A stretch of 60,729 nt of DNA from Chromera velia (GCA_018398765.1 JAHBMJ010005049.1:1-60729), one strand, 5' to 3'; counted from the stretch's first letter, positions 24,767 to 37,688 are shown. Translations and numbers: made by a program. The notes: a model not told the origin generated them from the letters alone.

Positions 24767-26034
24767 TGCGGTGTGTGCGGTGTGTGCGGTGTGTGTGTAT
24801 CGGTTCCAATGACATGCAATTGCAGGGAGCAGGAAGAGGTCGAACGTAAAATCTGGGAAGAGAAGGAAGAGCTCAAGAGGAGAAACAGACAGGCAGACGC
24901 GGATGCCAACGATGCCGAAATGAAGGTCTGTCCGTCCAGACCGTGAAAAAAGAGAGAGAAACAGGGTCTTCCTACAATGCTGCACATCGATCCAATTCGT
25001 TTTGATATCCAAGCTTACGGTAGTCGAAAGCTGCAGACGTAAAGTAATCTGCACCATTTTTTTCCACTTTCCAGACTCCATGCATTCCGCTATCTTTTCC
25101 CTCGAAATCGCCTTTGGATCCCATTGACGGCTTCGGCTTCATTCTGTCTTTCAAAGTCCTTTCCAGTAAAGCGTCAAGAAATTCGCTACTCTGCTTGTCA
25201 TGCGTGTCTCTGTTTACCTCTCTCACTGCCTTGCTGTCTGCTTGACTCCTTGTGTGTCTGTCGCTTGCAGTCTGCAGAAAGCCTGAGTGAGGAACGCCGC
25301 CAGATGGATCACTGGCTGTGCAGACAGCTGCGGAATTGGGTCGACAGGGTCAAGGTCAGTTGGTCGGCTTTCTCTATGCATAGGCATTGCAAGAGCATGG
25401 GCAGAGGAGGCGAAAAGATGAGGGTAAAGTGTTAAGGTATTTTGGTGGTTGATTTGCTTGATCACTTTTGTTCAAATGGTCCTTGCTCGTGTGTTGATGA
25501 GTCTAAGTTGCTAGTCCGATTGGAAAATTTTCGAACCAATCACATAGAAAACCCGTCCTCGCCCTTTCGTCTTCGCTTTCTGCCCCTTCCTTTTTCGTTT
25601 TCTTCTTTTCCTTCTTCCTTCGTACAGGAGAGCAGCCTGGTGTGGACCTTTAGGGACCCGAACTGTTGCGCTGCTCCCTTCCGGAAATTCTGCGATGAGC
25701 TCTTCGTCCTGCTGTTCAAAAAGTTCAAACACAGACTCGTGAAGGCAAGGTGAGCTGGAAGGGAGACTAAATCGGGACACACAGAGGTGCAAACGTGAAA
25801 CGGGGCTTTCAATGAGGGCAGTGAGGATTCAGGATGCAGTTTTCTATTCTCTCCCTTGCTGCATAAGAGAAAGAAAGCACTGACAAAAGTGCTTCGTTGG
25901 AAGATTTCGTAAGTCTCTTTTCTTTGATGAACTAAGGCATAGATGGTCAATGCTCAGGGGTGAGATTCAGCTTAACTGGAACAAAGAAGTCGAAGGGGTA
26001 CACATTTGTTTGTCTGTCTGTCTGTCTGTCTGTT

Positions 26035-26074
<40 letters not shown>

Positions 26075-29000
26075 ACCAACATGCTCAGGTGGCGACTGCC
26101 GAATGCTCGGAAATGGAAATCCGACAACGGACTGAGGCTGCAACGGATGAGGGCAGAGCTCCGAGAACTTCAGGAAGACGCAGAGAGGATCTCGGGGGGA
26201 CAGCTCTGTCGGCAGTTTGGGGGTCGATCGGCAGAGAAGGGGAAAGAGAAAGCGAATGCAGCAGGGGAGCGTCAGGACATCATCCCATCTTCGTCCTCCT
26301 CTGGTTTCTTGGACCCCTTCTCGCTTTTTGTCAGTTCGTCTCTGAGATTGTGTGTCTGTCGGATTGCCCTTCAGCGTGAACAGTGCATGCAGATCCAAGA
26401 CGAAATGAAATTACGTAGTCTTTCGGACTCATTTCTCTCCTTTCGTCGTTTCTATACTTCTCTCTTGCCTTCCCACTCGCTTTGATATTCCTAGCGACAC
26501 TTTCACGACCGGTTGGATTTGATTTTTGCATGCTTACCTTTTTGCAGTTTCGGGCGGTCGACTCTTCTGCATCCTCCTCCACGGCCTCCCCCCTGACCCC
26601 CTTTGAGGACTGTGAGGACGACCTGCGAAGGTTCAACAAAGAGAAAAACGAAAACAGAAACAAACTCACCGCAGGGCGCGCCTTCGAAGGTGTGCTTGCA
26701 AGAAAGCAGAGCGACGACGAGGAACCAGACGCACAAAGAAACCTTAGGGCCCGAAGAGAACGTCGAAAGGAGGGGTTCCTCGGAGGGCAGCACAGAAAGG
26801 GGAGTGTCGATAGGTCTTCATCATATTCTTCTGCCCCAGGTGGAAAGGGTCTAGACCGGTCAGGAGACAGATACTCAGATGAAGGCAGAGGGGGGGGCCG
26901 GGAGGGAGACGAAGCCTACACACCCCCAAATCTTTCAGATGCCGACGACTCAGGAGAGGACACGCCGGCTGTCGGGGGATTCGCGAATCTGAAGATCAGG
27001 CCCGACAGGCAGAGAGACAAAGAGAAGAAATTGGCAGCAGAGGGGTCGTCCTCCGACATGGGGGATCAGAGGCAGAGAGAGAAGGAGAGCGAGGGACCGA
27101 CAAGGGAGGAGAGGCAGAGACGATTGAAAGAGAGGCAACAGAAGGAGTGGAAAGTGATGGAGGCAAAGTTGAAAAGAAAGGAGGAGATCCTGAAGAAGGC
27201 AGAGGCGGATGCGGAGATATGCCCTCTGCAGAGCCCGTTTCCCTTCCGCCTCTTTGTCAAGGACTTACTCAGAAGAAGGTCAGCGGACTTGTGGGGCTTC
27301 GGCCGATTTGAATGATCACTTTTCATTGTGACTCGAATTTTTCTCACCAAAACAACCAAATGACAGAAAGACCGAGCAAAATCTATCGTCTGAGTGAGTA
27401 CTTTTACGCGCTCACTGTCACCAAGGTGAGTGTTTGACCTCTTTCAACCTCTTCTTCCCTCATTTTACCTCCGTGATTATCGTTTGCATGCTGAATGTCA
27501 GATGACGATGAAAGCTGCAATTAGACCTTCTCTGTTGTCCCCTTCTGTCTGTGTCTTTTCTTTTCTGTTTCCCCTCATCGCAGGGTCTCCTTCGTCGACG
27601 ACCGCTGGAAGCTTCGGAGAGTCGTCTGGAGATTCCCTGTGCCGACTTTCATCGTTCCGACCTCGGCGCAGACGCGCACGTTCAACCGAGCTCTGCTGTT
27701 GCCGTTTGCACACAGCACGGGATCTTCCAAATTGCGTTCTTATTTCGACACAACCAGCGGCATGAGGGGCCCCGCAGTCGGCCTGTCCGCTCCCGACTCA
27801 GGCAATTCGAGAGCTGCGGGTCGGCTGTGGCTGGAGGACGCTCGATCTCTGTTCATCAGAGATTCATTAAGGGGTGGATTGAGGGGGGAGAACTTGAGGA
27901 GTGCGTGGAAGATTGGGGCTCTGGCTGAGGAAGAGGGAGACGGGGAGGATGAGGAGAAGGCGGCCTTCAGGGAAGCCCCGCGGGTTGGAAGAGACCGCAC
28001 GCAGCTTTTCTTGAGACCAGATAAGGCGAGGGAGAGAGCCCGGCTGTTTGCGTCGCTGGAAGATTCAAGGGAGTGTTCGTTCGTTCCTCTCGCAGGCGGG
28101 ATGCATGAGGAACAGGGGATGCTGCAGATGAAGTCAGTGAGTGAGTTAGTAAGTGGCTGTAGTGCAAGTGAATGAAGGGATGTATAAAGGTGATTTGGAG
28201 GAGAGACAGTTGAATTGTCAAGACAATCATGATGCTTCAATGGATGTTGTTGCGTTGGAGATGTTGAAAGTTTTCCTTTGTCTCCGCCTCTGTACAGACA
28301 GAGTCCAATTCAACCCGCCGCCATCCGTTCGATTTTCTTGCTCTGCCATCTCCACGGTGGAATTTGATTCTCTCGGATGCGAGCTTTATTTTCATTGCTG
28401 CTGAGTTGAGACATCGATTTTATGAAAAGGCACAGGTGTCTCTGAGACGTTGGTCCTTTTCTTCCTTTGTAATGCAGACGCGCCTTTGCGACTCTCGGTG
28501 TGGCTGCTGACCCCGGGCACTGGAACCGACCGGAAATTTATCACGCCATAGTGTCAGTCAGTCAGGCAGTCAAAAAGAGAGTCAGCCACTACGTGACAGG
28601 ATTTGCTACTTGGTCAAATCTTTTGTATTGTGCCCTCTTGGATCATTCTGTTTTCTGCCGTGGAGGAACGAAAGCAGTTTTTCGTGCATTCGTCTCTGTG
28701 TGGCCACACTTTTTTTTCAGTGTTTCTTCCCTGTCCTTTCGTTTTCTCGGCTTATGTCCGCTTCCCCCCCCCCTCACCCACACTCCTTTCTCTCTGTCTC
28801 TCTCTCGCTCTCTGCATGTCTGCATCCTCCACATAGAAAATGGTGTATTCATGCGTCACCGTCACTGTCCCCCTTTTGCGTGCAGAAAGCTGAAGGGATC
28901 CACTCACTTAGCGCGACGCTGGGGCATCTTTTTTCAGTCAGTCAGACTGACAGCCGAGCAAAGAGATCGACACTAAGGGCTACTTTGCTGGGTGAAAGAA

Positions 29001-32000
29001 GACAACATTTGCCGATGGGAAGAATGGGATTGTAGAAGAAGAAAAACATCATCTTTTGGGTTTGCATCGTCTTCTGCCGTCCTTTCCTTCACAGAGAAGT
29101 GTACGGAAAGCCTGGATTCCCTCTGAATTGACCCTCATTCTTTCCCTGAGGCTGCCGAGCAGGCATCTTTGAGTGGTCGCCTCAGGAAAAGACCGAGCGA
29201 AATCAGAGGAAGTGAAAAGAAGCGGAGGAGAACAGAGAAAACTGCGCGTTTCTGATATCAATGCTTTGATGTTTTCTCTTCCTTTGCAGAGCTCGAGCCA
29301 AGTTTGCCGTGGGACAACTCCAGCAAGCAGACGAGCTCCTCAGGGGAAATTTCTGGATCAAAGCCATCAAGGAACACTTCACCGCCCCTCCCCTGATACA
29401 CGAGAGACTGCAGAAGGCGAGGGATGAGAGAAAGAGGCAAAAAGAAATGAAGGAGAGGACAGAGCGGAAACAAAGAGCAGCAAGCGTGACGGAGAAGCCC
29501 ACAGGGGACCTGGACATTGCAGCTCTGGATGCCTTGACAAACCCCCAAAACGGCGCTTCCGATCCACGGAATAGCATGGATGAGTTCCCTGAGAAAGACC
29601 GAGCTAATGCGGACTACGAGTAAGCTGCCATTTTCCTACTCCACGAATTTCTTGCAGTATTGTTCTATGTCCAGTCATACTTTTGCAAACTTCCATTCCA
29701 TTTTTGACCTCTTTTTCGTTACTTTCCCCCGCCTCGCTTCTAAAGTTCTGTGTGGTGTCTCTTTGCGTGTAGGTATATTGTTTTCAGTTTGATACGACCT
29801 GCATGTGGTCTCCTTTTTCTTCTCCCATCCTTCGTGCAGAGAAGATGAGACCTTCGACACACCCCAGGACAAATGTTTGATGCGGGCTGTCTTTGAGCTC
29901 TCTGAGATGATTGAGGACGCTCTCAGGGGAACCCGCACGCACCTGGACAAAATGAAGAAACTGGCCAGAGACCTGAAGAAAAGGGGGCCGGGGAGTGCCG
30001 ACCCTATCCGCTTGGCAGGGCGTCCCTTCAAGTCTCTGATGTGCTCATCGGTCTTCGGACCCCGGGCGTTGTACAGGGGGCCTTTTTTCGCGTCTCCTTA
30101 TGATGCCTCTTCGGCAGAGAGAAACGCGACGAGAGGACGTGCTGTGCTTCTGGGCGTTCATGACAAGAGCAAACGAATTGGAGGAGTGCACTTACTCAGA
30201 CAGGCGTGTGAGTTGGCAGGAGGGGAAGGCGAGGGGTGTGGTCCTTGTCCGTCTCCCAGAGCAAAGGGGGAGCAGATGGGCAGGAAAGTTCTCCCAAGAG
30301 GGAACGCCGCGAAGGAGGACAGACGCCCAGGGGCTCCTGTCGAGTGCCCTTGTCCGCTGGCACACCATCCCTCGGAGCTCCGGTTCCTGGGGTCAGTCAG
30401 TCAAGGGAATTAGAGAAGAAGAACAGTCAGTCAAGGGAATTGGAGAAGAAGAACAGTCAGTCAGGGGAATTAGAGAAGAAGAACAGTCAGTCAAGCGAAT
30501 TAGAGAAGAAGAACAGTCAGTCAGGGGAATTAGAGAAGGAGAACAGTCAGTCAAGGGAATTAGAGAAGAAGAACAGTCAGTCAAGGGAATTGGAGAAGAA
30601 GAACAGTCAGTCAAGGGAATTAGAGAAGAAGAACAGTCAGTCAAGGGAATTAGAGAAGAAGAACAGTCAGTCAAGGGAATTGGAGAAGAAGAACAGTCAG
30701 TCAAGGGAGTTAGAGAAGAAGAACAGTCAGTCAGGGGAATTAGAGAAGAAGAACAGTCAGTCAGGGGAATTAGAGAAGAAGAAAGTAAGAAAGAGGGGGG
30801 TGGGATGGGCCGGCTCAGTCTGAAAATGGAGTGTGGAAAGCCCGAGGCCTTTCCATTCCTGTTCATGTGTGTGCCCTCTCATGTGCCATGCTCTTTATTC
30901 TGCTTTCCTTCCTTTTTTTCTTTCTCACACTGTCTTACTCTCTGTCCCGCTTGTGCTTAATTTGTGCAGAGGGGGAGAGGCATCGCGTGACAGGAGACGG
31001 GCGTGGGCCGAGCGTGCAGTGAAGGTGGCCAGAAAGAACATCGAGAGCAAACCCGGGTCCCTCTCTTCTGGTGGGGCGACAGGGACAGGGGGGGAGAGAA
31101 GGGGTTTGGGTGTACGCCTTTGTGTGCGTTCTCCTGTAAACTTTTTTCTCTTTATTCTGACCTGAGGTTGCCGCCTTTTCATATACTTCTAGCTGCCTCG
31201 AAAAAGGCTGGTCTTTCGAATGCCATCATAGTGTCAGGGTCATAAGAGTATGCATTCCTCGTCAGACCGTACACTTTGACTAGGCAGGTTATGACGGTGA
31301 AAGAGGAATTGTTGTTCGATGCGGAGGCAAAACGACGCAAGGCCATGTCCTTTGCCTCCTGCAGGCATACCGTTCATGACCGGACGTGCCGAGAAGGCCA
31401 TTTGCTCGGTGTGCGGTGCCGATTTCGTGAAAGACCCCAAGCAGACTCGAACGAAGGAGGAGACATCCGAGCAAGGGGCAGACGCGAAGGTCAAGTGCGA
31501 GACCTGCGCGTACAGGTTCAGGATGCAGGTGAAGGAAAAGAAAGCCAAGGCGGTCAGTCACATACACCTTGATTGTTGTTTTTTCACAGGAGGATGCATC
31601 CTCGACATTGACCAGATCCCTCTCTCATCGCTGGGCCGCTTTTTTCTGTGTCAAAAAAGATTGCGGTATTGCAATGATGACCTTTCCCCTCGAGTTTCGA
31701 GGCGTAGACGAAGATGCAAGAACGAACAATGGATGCAGTGAGGAGAGACTGTTGCTCTCTCTCACATTCCATTGCTCCGAACTCATGCAGACTGACAAGT
31801 TGAAGGCAGCGATGAAGATGGGCATGTTCAAGAGCGGAGAGGGCGGCCTCTTCTCGAAGCTGCTCAAGGGCTCTTCTGTGCTTCCCTCTTCTGCCTCACC
31901 AGAGCAGCAGAAGAAAAAGCCATCATCAAGATTCGCTCTGGCTTTCGGGAAGCAGCCGAGAGGGAAATCAGGGGAGGGGGGTGCAGATGCACAAGAGGAA

Positions 32001-34750
32001 GGAGGCGAAGTGGTGGAGGAAGAGAAGGGACTTGGTTGGCGGGAGAGGAAAATGAGGGCAGTAGAGAGGGACATGAAGGCAGCAGCAAAGAAGCTGGAAG
32101 ACGCCCTTGCAGAGAAAGATCTGGTCAGTCACTTACGCCCAATCAGTCAATCAATCAATCTGCTTTCTTGCGGGTGGGATACGGATTTGAATAAGTGGCT
32201 CGTCAGTCCCCTCTTTTTCTGGTTAGGAGTCACCTTTTTCTATTCTGCGTCCATTTTTCCTCATTCTTTAGCTTGGGTGCCTCCCTTGGAACCGTTCTGA
32301 AGTGGCAATCAGTGAAGCATCTTTCTGTATGCTGCAGGAGCGTCTCTTATACCTACCCAGTCGCGTTGCTGTTTTTCGTGGACAGGTGGATGCTTTTACA
32401 CCTTTGTCTCATCTATGTTCGTACGTGCATGAGTACAGGAACGGTTCCGTACCGCCGACCTCTACTGCACAGACGCTCTCCAGTTGGTCTCCCGAAACGC
32501 CAGCGCTTTCGAACAGAACGCCCCTTCCTCTCCCCGCAAGAGGAGAGAAAGAGACAGACAACCACTGGAAGAACAACTGCAGAGAGTCCCGTCGGGCGGG
32601 AAGTTCTCGCTCCCGCTGGATAAGCTGATCTCTTCTGACAAAAGGACACCAGAAGGAGAAGAACAGTCTACAAAGAAGCCCACAGCGTTCCTGACGCAAA
32701 CCCAAAAAGCAGGAGTCGAGCGTGTCAACCGCATAGCTCGTCTCTGCGCAGAGCAGCAAAAGGCCGCGAATGAGAGCGCTGAATGGAATCTTCCTCGTCG
32801 TCGTTCTGTCCCTCTTCACAGATCAGGTCTCTTCGGAGTTGAGCATCCTTCTTTGAAACGTGAGAGGGAGAAGAAGGAGGCGGAGGAAAGGGAACAAAGA
32901 GACTTTGAGGAGAGAAGAAAGAGGGTGGAAGCACTCGCAAAGCAAATTGCAGAAGAGGCATCTCTTCTTCGGGTCCGTCCGTCTGCTTTTTTTCTATTGT
33001 CTGTGTAGTGTCAAACATAAGTACTCTCTCTGCTTTCAGGCAAGCCCATTTTGTCCACAAACAATTCTTCTCTCTTCACCTGTCCTGTACTCCATGATCC
33101 ATTTCTGGTTAAGCGGATGCGCGAAGGGTGTGGTGGTCGGTTCCATTCTCGCCTTTTTAGCTCTCCCCCAATCCCGATCAATGTCTTTCTGCCTTCGTGC
33201 ATGCCTGTCTGCCTGCCTGCCTGCTCTCTCTGCAGGAATCTATTGCGGAGTCTGTCCACAGAGACGGTGAGAGTCGGCGGTCCCTCGTTCAGTCTGTCGC
33301 TGGAGGAAGCGGCCAGAGAACCCCAGCTGCCGAGCCAGTCATGCCGTTGGAGGAATACAAGGGCCAAGAAGTAGAGCCGCACGCACACGCGCTCTCTGCC
33401 GCCCATGCAGAGGGTGCGTTGGTGAACGGGAGACGTCTCGAGTCGGGTGTCTGCCCAGAGTTTTTGGAGACGGGGGAGTGTTCTCTGGAGGCCCAGAGAG
33501 GGCATGGCGCCTGCCTGTTCACTCACACCAGAGGGGCAAATCTAGAACTCCCCAATGAGACACCTATCCAACCACCATCCCATATACCCGCCCCTGTTCC
33601 TGCACCCTCACCCTCAGAACCCCCCATCCCCCCCCCCGTCTCTTCCGTGCCCATCCCCCCCCGCGCTCCCCCTCTGAGCGAAGCTGACGTGACGCCCGCA
33701 GTCCCCATCCAATCACAAATGGACGCCTCCCTGCCCCCTGCCGCCCCTGCTGCCAGCCCCCCAGTTCCCGTCGAGGCTCCACAGCCAGCCTCTGCCATGG
33801 ATGCCCCAATTGTGAATGCAGAAGGAGGCGCTGCAGAGGGCCCTCTGCCAGTGGAAGACAAACCCCAACAGCCCCCCATTCCCCAACCCCATGATGCGGA
33901 GTTTCAGTCCCCAGAGCGCCTCAAGGGAACGTTCCTAGGTGCAGACGCCAAGGCAGCACTACTTGAGTTGGAGCAGCGCAGCAGAGAGGCGGACCTCGTT
34001 CGAAGGGCCCGTGAGGAGATCGCCAAGTCGAGACAAGAGTCGAAGGAGGCAGAGGAGCTTGAGGCAGCTGCTGCTGCTGCTGGAGAAAAGGGAAAGAATG
34101 GGGACACGGCCGGAGAAGTAAAAGAGCTGCTAGTTGGTGCTGGGGAGATTCCTTCTGTGAACGTTCTCCCTAAAGGAGAGAGAACAGAAAAAACGGATCT
34201 CAACCCTCCGACAGCAGAGCCAAGTGCTTCTGCTGGTGCTGCTGTTGAAGAGACGAGTGGGGCAGCCCCTCTTTTGGCTTCTATCACCAGGGAAGGGGGG
34301 GCCGATGCACCAACAATTCGGGTTACAGATTCGAAAAGCGAAGAGCACGGCGGTAAATCCGTTCCTGAAGAAGAAAAAAGCGACGTACCCCCCCTCCTTG
34401 CCTCCCAGGCTCTTGGTCCGGGCACCGACCCTGCTGGTGTCCCCCCCGAATCAAAGAAAGACGGGAGCCTCGAGGGAATTCGGCCCCTGTTGGGCCCCGG
34501 CTTTGGCGTCCGTCCGGGTCGCCGCATGCTGGGTGGGGGTGGGCCCGGTGGGTCACGACCTGCATCGGGTGGGACAGAGAGGTCCAAAGAATCCGATCAC
34601 GAAAGCGAGAAAGAGAAGCCCCTGCTACAGATGGGTGTCGGGCCTGCAACCTCAGACATCCCAAAAGAAATGCCAGAGGTCAAAGAAGAAGGGAAGGCGG
34701 AAGAAGAAAAACCGAACTGGTTGAGTGGCCTAGGCTTTTCTGGGTCGTGA
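20786..34750 (+). CDS. Very large multi-exon protein of unknown function (coiled coil, CxxC zinc module, CCCH-like finger)
   Basis: Not recognised. Phase-matched exons: 20786-20921, 21016-22346, 22653-22916, 23130-23215, 23495-23659, 23971-24148, 24357-24478, 24826-24925, 25271-25354, 25628-25749, 26089-26329, 26548-27278, about 27584-28130 and about 28478-28550. After an unresolved stretch come 29290-29619, 29840-30207, 30972-31070, 31365-31552, 31791-32123, 32439-32972 and 33236-34750 (stop). The product is about 2500 residues. The first 75 residues look like a degenerate EF-hand pair lacking Ca2+ ligands (helix LGFRAVTWLLKEF, then ETPDDEAVVQYWLDRF). Exons 5-12 are charged and coiled-coil-like. 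Later come a CxxC...CxxC module, a Lys/Glu-rich coil, a CCCH-like finger and a long Pro/Ala then Gly-rich tail. No signal peptide or membrane segment is seen. Two adjacent genes instead of one cannot be excluded, because 28150-29290 is unresolved. Confidence 0.65.
24612..24800 (+). repeat. Microsatellite with embedded dispersed sequence
   Basis: A (GTCT)n run, then a unique core of about 45 bp (from GTGTTCACGAAG to ACATATAGTCTG, about 24651-24694), then (TCTG)n, (TC)n and (TG)n. It lies in the intron between exons 24357-24478 and 24826-24925. A closely similar core recurs at about 48035-48076. Confidence 0.7.
26008..26071 (+). repeat. (TCTG)n(TG)n next to an acceptor
   Basis: A (TCTG)n block turns into (TG)n and ends about 17 nt before the acceptor of exon 26089-26329. 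There is no ordinary polypyrimidine tract between the repeat and the AG. Confidence 0.75.
30392..30783 (+). repeat. 30-bp minisatellite, about 13 units, intronic
   Basis: A unit of 30 bp (GGAATTAGAGAAG + AAGAACAGTCAGTCAAG) repeats about 13 times with few substitutions. The period is a multiple of three, so several frames stay open (for example SQSRELEKKN repeats), but the frame of the upstream exon hits TAG at the first unit. Skipping from the GTGAGT donor at 30208 to the acceptor at 30970-30971 keeps phase. I therefore place the array in an intron. Confidence 0.8.
31365..31552 (+). other. Exon encoding a CxxC...CxxC zinc-binding module
   Basis: This exon of the large gene reads AICSVCGADF, a charged linker of about 25 residues, then KCETCAYRF, the spacing of a two-knuckle zinc ribbon. 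It enters in phase 1 after CTCCTGCAG and leaves in phase 0 at GTCAGT. The partner (nucleic acid or protein) cannot be told. Confidence 0.6.
33452..33526 (+). other. CCCH-like zinc finger motif in the last exon of the large gene
   Basis: Residues CPEFLETGEC, then ten residues, then CLFTH give C-x8-C-x10-C-x3-H. The ends match CCCH RNA-binding fingers (C-x7/8-C-x4/6-C-x3-H), but the middle spacing is about five residues too long, so RNA binding is uncertain. Confidence 0.5.
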
Positions 34751-35814
34751 ATTTGATCGTTTTAAACTGAATCATGCATAGATAGACTGCTTCAACTTTA
34801 TAAAGATGCAGTCATCAATTAATGGAATTTCCAAATACATATTATTCTTCAAAAATATTTTTTTGTGCATCTTTTCAACTTTTCTTTATCTTTTTCTGAT
34901 CTCTTAAATTGATTCTCTTTTTGTTTTTACTTTCTTCCATTTATAATTTATTTTAAGCCTCAAATTTATATCTTTTTATATCAAATAAAAATGATCCAAT
35001 ATACTTCACATGAAAAACTTTACATTAGATAAAACTTAAAATACCAATTTTTTTTTGAGTTGTGTCAGGCCTCGTCTACGTGATTCTGTTCTTCGAATCT
35101 GAAATCGTTTTCATGGCCTTATAAGAGTAAGCTTTCCTTTTCCGTGCTGGGGTCCGCAGCATACATGCTACCGGTTCACCCTGCATGAGCTGTCCTGTCG
35201 AGACATCCCAGGGGCCGAGCTATAAAAAAAACCCTGGGCCGTCCTTTTAAAAGGAAAGGAAAGAGAAAGAAAAAATTGTTTAGTAAGTGGTAGATGGTTG
35301 TCTAGGATAGTTATGGATAGTTGTCTCTACTCAGTTCATCTATAAAAGCATGTACTACTTCATAACATATGTAAACTTTTTCCCCTTCACGTTTTTATCT
35401 GTAAACTTTGGATTGGCCTAGGACTACCCAGGATTAAAACTTCGGAACCAGGGTACTAGGAACGTAAATGTTTAATGTTATGCAAAACTTTCGAAATTTT
35501 TGTAGGGCCTCTTCGCTGCAAGGAACTCACCCGCGTAGAAAAATTTTTACGGGCGCGCGCGCGGCGCGCGAATCGATGGTGCATGCATGCATGCATTCGA
35601 TCGATGCATCCGATCGCCTGCGGACTTTTTAAGAAGTCGCGTCCATCCACGCTTAGCGTGGATATAAGGCTTCGCCGACAAGCCGTCGTTGCTTCTCAGA
35701 GCGTGTTCTTTTCTGGCTTAGTACGCTCCTTTCGCACTTGCTCGATAGTCAGCAGCCTTTTTTTTTCTGATAGCAACCGCCGCTTCTACAACTCTTTCCT
35801 CTCATATGTCCGCC
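34751..35814. other. Spacer: AT-rich 3' flank then promoter of the ATP-grasp gene
   Basis: Directly after the large gene's stop the sequence is AT-rich to about 35080. Mixed sequence follows. A GC-rich island GCGCGCGCGCGGCGCGCG lies at about 35552-35569 beside a TGCATGCA run and CGATCGATGCATCCGATCG words, about 220-260 bp before the ATG at 35815. No exon is supported here. Confidence 0.45.
35580..35595. promoter_or_regulatory. TGCATGCA box
   Basis: TGCATGCA repeats with 4-bp offset over 16 bp, about 220 bp before the ATP-grasp gene's ATG, next to a GC-rich island and CGATCG palindromes. Confidence 0.4.
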
Positions 35815-37688
35815 ATGGGCTGTGGAGCATCCGCCGTTCCTTCCAAACCAGCAGATCTAGCAGCGATGGAAAAAGGTTAGTTGTGTTACTTTCTACCTAT
35901 AGTCTCCCTGTACGGTGTCATACTCATAAAATGTAGTCTTGAGTGTCCTTTCCGGTCCGCAGCAGTGTGTTCTTTTCTTCTATGTTTCATTCCTCGATCT
36001 GTTGTTTGACGGTGTTGCTGAGAATGTTTCACTCCTAGCTAGCCCCGGCCAGTCCGTGGAAAGCCTCGCGATAAAACGAACTGAGTAGAGTCGACCTGGC
36101 AATGTCTCCTTGTGAATCCATTGTGCTATGTTTGTGTGCATGCAGCCATGCCAATTGCTGACTCACTTCCTCGGGAGTTGCTGCCACACCCGAAGGACGC
36201 CGCTTACAAGTGCGCCGTGGTCGGCTTTGTCGTCCCTGGGGCCTGGAACACGGACAAGGATAAGAACGCGGTCCGGTATGACTCTGTGCCCATCGCGAAT
36301 GGTCTCATCCACGCCGGAATTGCTTGTGACCTGATCAACTACACCCCGGAGGACCACGACGGGTTTGCTAAGAAGGTCAGGCAAACAACAGTTGTGCAAC
36401 ACTTGCCTCAAATCACCATTAGTGGGGCTATGAATCAGCGCCCTTCCCAGTCCTCGGCACACTTCTGTTTTTTGATTCTGAGAATTTTTCTGTATCAGCA
36501 TTTAACCTGTACACATGCACTTCTTGCCTCTCCACTGCTTCACGCTGTTGTTGCATGAGTGTTGCAGATCGAAGAGTACGACGGTCTGGTTGTGCGCATC
36601 AACCCCGGCCAGCTGAACACGGCAGTGGGTGAAGGTGCCCAAAAGCGTTTCGACGAGCTAATGATGAACATGAAGAACAAGGGCAAGCCGGTGTGGCCTT
36701 CCCCCGAGGTGATGAAGATGCTGGGCTCAAAGGAGGCACTCGTGAAGGTCAAAGACCTCAACTGCGGCCTTCCCGACTCCGCCATCTACTTCACTCCGGA
36801 GGAACTGGAGGAGAGCTTCAAGGTACGTGAACATGCAGGAGAAGGGAATTGAAGCGAGAGAGATACAGAACGGAAAAAGAAGCGTGACTCAGTGCAAAGC
36901 CGAATTAGTCGGTTCCGCATTGACACAGCAGCCCCCCCTGAGGAGTTCCATTTTTTAGTCCTTCATGGTTCCCCACAAGTCATTTAGTCACTTGACTCTC
37001 TCTCTTGTCGATCCTTTCTCTTCACTGCTCCCCCTCTTTCTCCGTGACCCCTTCTTGTCCTCTCATACGTACAGGTCACTGCGGCGTTCCAGCCCCGAGT
37101 GATCAAGCAGAACCGTGGGTCTTCTGGTGAGGGCATCTGGCTCTGCTGGCTGGCGGAGAAGGAATACTGCGCGAATCTGGGAGACGCCAAACTGGAGGAT
37201 GACGACAAGTTGAAGCTGATGGAGATGAACGACAACCACGTCGAGTACCACACCGTGAGGGAGTTTCTTGACTGGTGTGTCTACGGACGCGACAAGGGAG
37301 ACGCCGTGTGGGAGTCCAAGGGAAAGGGAAAATACCTCGAGGGCGGACGTGCAGCCGAGGCACAGCTGGTCGATCAGAGACTCTGTCCTCGCATCAAGGA
37401 GGGAGAGGTCGGTCGATGACGTCGATAGTTTATTCATTCATTCATCCAGGCAGTTGATTCGTTTTATCGTTGTTGTGAGCGCACTACCTGCTGGTGTATA
37501 TGCATGTGTTCGGGCACTGGAAGTTGCTCTCCCACTTCTGTCTTGTCCCCCCGTCCTCAAGGACTCCGAGACTGCATGTGTGTGTGTATCCACTTATAGG
37601 CAGGCAGGCGGAGAGTTTAAAAGAGAGATTGCCGTGGGACCGGGTTGTTGGGCTTCTCTTTCTTTTCTCTGTTCGTTCTCTATTCATC

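Noticed and set aside
30392-30783. Possible CRISPR array
   Set aside because: Units are contiguous without unique spacers, and the context is a eukaryotic intron.
30236-30960. Open frames encoding about 13 copies of a 10-residue unit, as a possible repeat protein
   Set aside because: The frame entering from the upstream exon stops at the first repeat, while skipping the array from 30208 to 30971 keeps phase. Open frames follow from the 30-bp period.
33904-34587. 227-residue minus-strand frame
   Set aside because: It is a shadow of the last exon of the large plus-strand gene, which has matched phase and a CCCH-like motif.
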